In this document: one piece after another, positions 63,388 through 64,000 of the stretch
How positions within the stretch are numbered: position 1 is the first letter of the stretch
Layout of the letters: each line of letters opens with the position of its first letter
DNA from: Pseudomonas grimontii
GTDB lineage: Bacteria; Pseudomonadota; Gammaproteobacteria; Pseudomonadales; Pseudomonadaceae
Length of the DNA: 64,000 nt
Assembly: GCF_007858185.1 (NCBI RefSeq)
Contig: NZ_VFES01000013.1
Coordinates: 6 to 64,005, forward strand
Direction: 5' to 3'
Notes under the pieces: model-generated
The model's input: the letters and a program-made list of their open reading frames with translations, nothing else
Database searches by the model: none
What the model was told of the DNA's origin: nothing
Made by a program: the position numbers and the translations under genes

Positions 63388-63441
63388 TTGACAGCTTCCA
63401 GATATACAGAATATTGTTCCGCTACAGAATATTATTCTGTA
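63388..63441 (+). promoter_or_regulatory. promoter and tandem palindromic operator of the DUF4442 gene
   Basis: TTGACA at 63388-63393 is followed after 16 bases by AATATT at 63410. Perfect palindrome TACAGAATA-T-TATTCTGTA at 63423-63441, with a degenerate copy of the same site starting at 63405, so the two sites are 18 bases apart and cover the -10 region: a repressor layout. Confidence 0.7.
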
Positions 63442-63461
63442 TCCAGCCAAGAGGGTATCTC

Positions 63462-63902
63462 ATGAGTCAAGCTCTAAGCATGTTCAATAGCGTAGGCCCC
63501 GCCGCGTTCAGCAATATGGCCTGCCAAATGGCACCTTACTTCAGCACGATCGCCCCTGAGATTTCAGAGCTCAGCCCAGGCCATGCAGTCGTTAACGTGC
63601 CGTTTCGCAAGGAAATCACCAACCATCTGGCATCTGTGCATGCGATAGCCCTATGCAACGCAGCCGAGCTCGCGGGCGGAATGATGACTGACGCTTCGAT
63701 TCCTTCAGGCGCCAAATGGATTCCGAAAGGCATGACCGTTGAATATCTCGCGAAAGCAAAATCGAGCATTCGAGCTGTAGCTGATGGCGGCGGTATTGAC
63801 TGGAAAACCGGCGGCGACAAGTTCGTTCCGGTTGATATCTTCGACGAGGGTGGCGTGAAAGTTTTCACTGCCAGAATCACGATGAATGTGAAAATCGCTT
63901 AG
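63462..63902 (+). CDS. DUF4442 / hotdog-fold thioesterase-like protein
   Basis: 146 residues from ATG 63462 (GAGGGT upstream; the frame opens at 63414 inside the operator). Hotdog fold of the PaaI/YiiD type: HAVVNVPFRKEITNHLASVHA, then ALCNAAELAGGMM and GMTVEYLAKAKSSIRAVAD. Proteins of this kind hydrolyse acyl-CoA thioesters or are uncharacterised. Controlled most likely by the divergent TetR protein. Confidence 0.83.
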   Translation: MSQALSMFNSVGPAAFSNMACQMAPYFSTIAPEISELSPGHAVVNVPFRKEITNHLASVHAIALCNAAELAGGMMTDASIPSGAKWIPKGMTVEYLAKAKSSIRAVADGGGIDWKTGGDKFVPVDIFDEGGVKVFTARITMNVKIA

Positions 63903-64000
63903 GCCTTTTCTATAGGCTCGGCGTTATGCCGAGCCAAATCGCTCCTGCTGAGAGCATGAAAAATGCGTCATAGTTTCAACAATTAACTTTCACCGGTAGA

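Noticed and set aside
1..64000. CRISPR arrays, tRNA or rRNA genes
   Set aside because: No regularly spaced direct repeats and no cloverleaf or rRNA sequence were seen on reading both strands; short or atypical ones could be missed without a tool.

Overview
The window looks like an accessory, catabolic stretch of a Pseudomonas chromosome. The reasons are the ProV-type ATPase and permease that resemble the Pseudomonas choline/betaine/carnitine importer, an OprD-type porin remnant, GlxA/GbdR-like AraC regulators, a PA5396-like membrane dipeptidase homologue, and the codon and promoter style. All family names here come from recognising motifs by eye; no search was run.

Layout. 1-1.1 kb: edge of an IS3-family element joined to the 3' end of an OprD porin gene, then a broken HAD gene. 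1.2-18.7 kb: a first betaine-catabolism cluster. It holds a substrate-binding protein, an Ldh2-type imine reductase, a cupin of the DMSP-lyase-like superfamily, a stand-alone PutA-type ribbon-helix-helix protein, EtfBA, a DgcA/StcD-type demethylase, glutathione-dependent formaldehyde dehydrogenase, pyrroline-5-carboxylate reductase, a TetR regulator, ABC permease and ATPase, two LysR regulators, and a Rieske oxygenase with its reductase. 18.7-26.3 kb: degraded DNA around a patatin phospholipase and a giant class III cyclase/AAA/TPR protein, followed by a broken group II intron reverse transcriptase and an IS66 remnant. 26.3-45.5 kb: a chemoreceptor and a second betaine cluster. It holds an AraC regulator, aldehyde dehydrogenase, two DapA-family lyases, a four-gene ProU-type importer, an amino-acid oxidase, a LysR regulator, a Stc2-like Rieske demethylase, a second AraC regulator, a second DMSP-lyase-like cupin, a zinc-free MDR reductase and an enolase-superfamily enzyme whose residues match proline-betaine/hydroxyproline-betaine epimerase (HpbD). 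45.8-50 kb: DMT exporter, dipeptidase-like enzyme, MHS-type MFS transporter and PAS-LuxR regulator. 50-57.4 kb: a graveyard of gene fragments (aldehyde dehydrogenase, LysR, alcohol dehydrogenase, IS66, ketopantoate reductase, MmgE/PrpD, tartrate dehydratase, IS1182). 57.4-64 kb: intact ordinary genes (alcohol dehydrogenase, hydrolase, MFS, SDR, DoxX-like, HxlR, TetR, DUF4442).

How it may work together. Inferred route: quaternary prolines are imported, racemised or epimerised at C2 by HpbD, stripped of one methyl group by a Rieske demethylase and of the second by the DgcA-type flavoprotein. Formaldehyde goes to AdhC and electrons go to ETF. Proline betaine would end as proline; any Delta1-pyrroline-2-carboxylate formed from the D-isomer could be returned to L-proline by the Ldh2 enzyme. 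Hydroxyproline betaine would end as cis-hydroxy-D-proline, oxidised by the FAD enzyme, deaminated by a DapA-family enzyme to 2-oxoglutarate semialdehyde and oxidised by the aldehyde dehydrogenase to 2-oxoglutarate. The two cupins, one in each cluster, are not explained by this route and are the most interesting unknowns.
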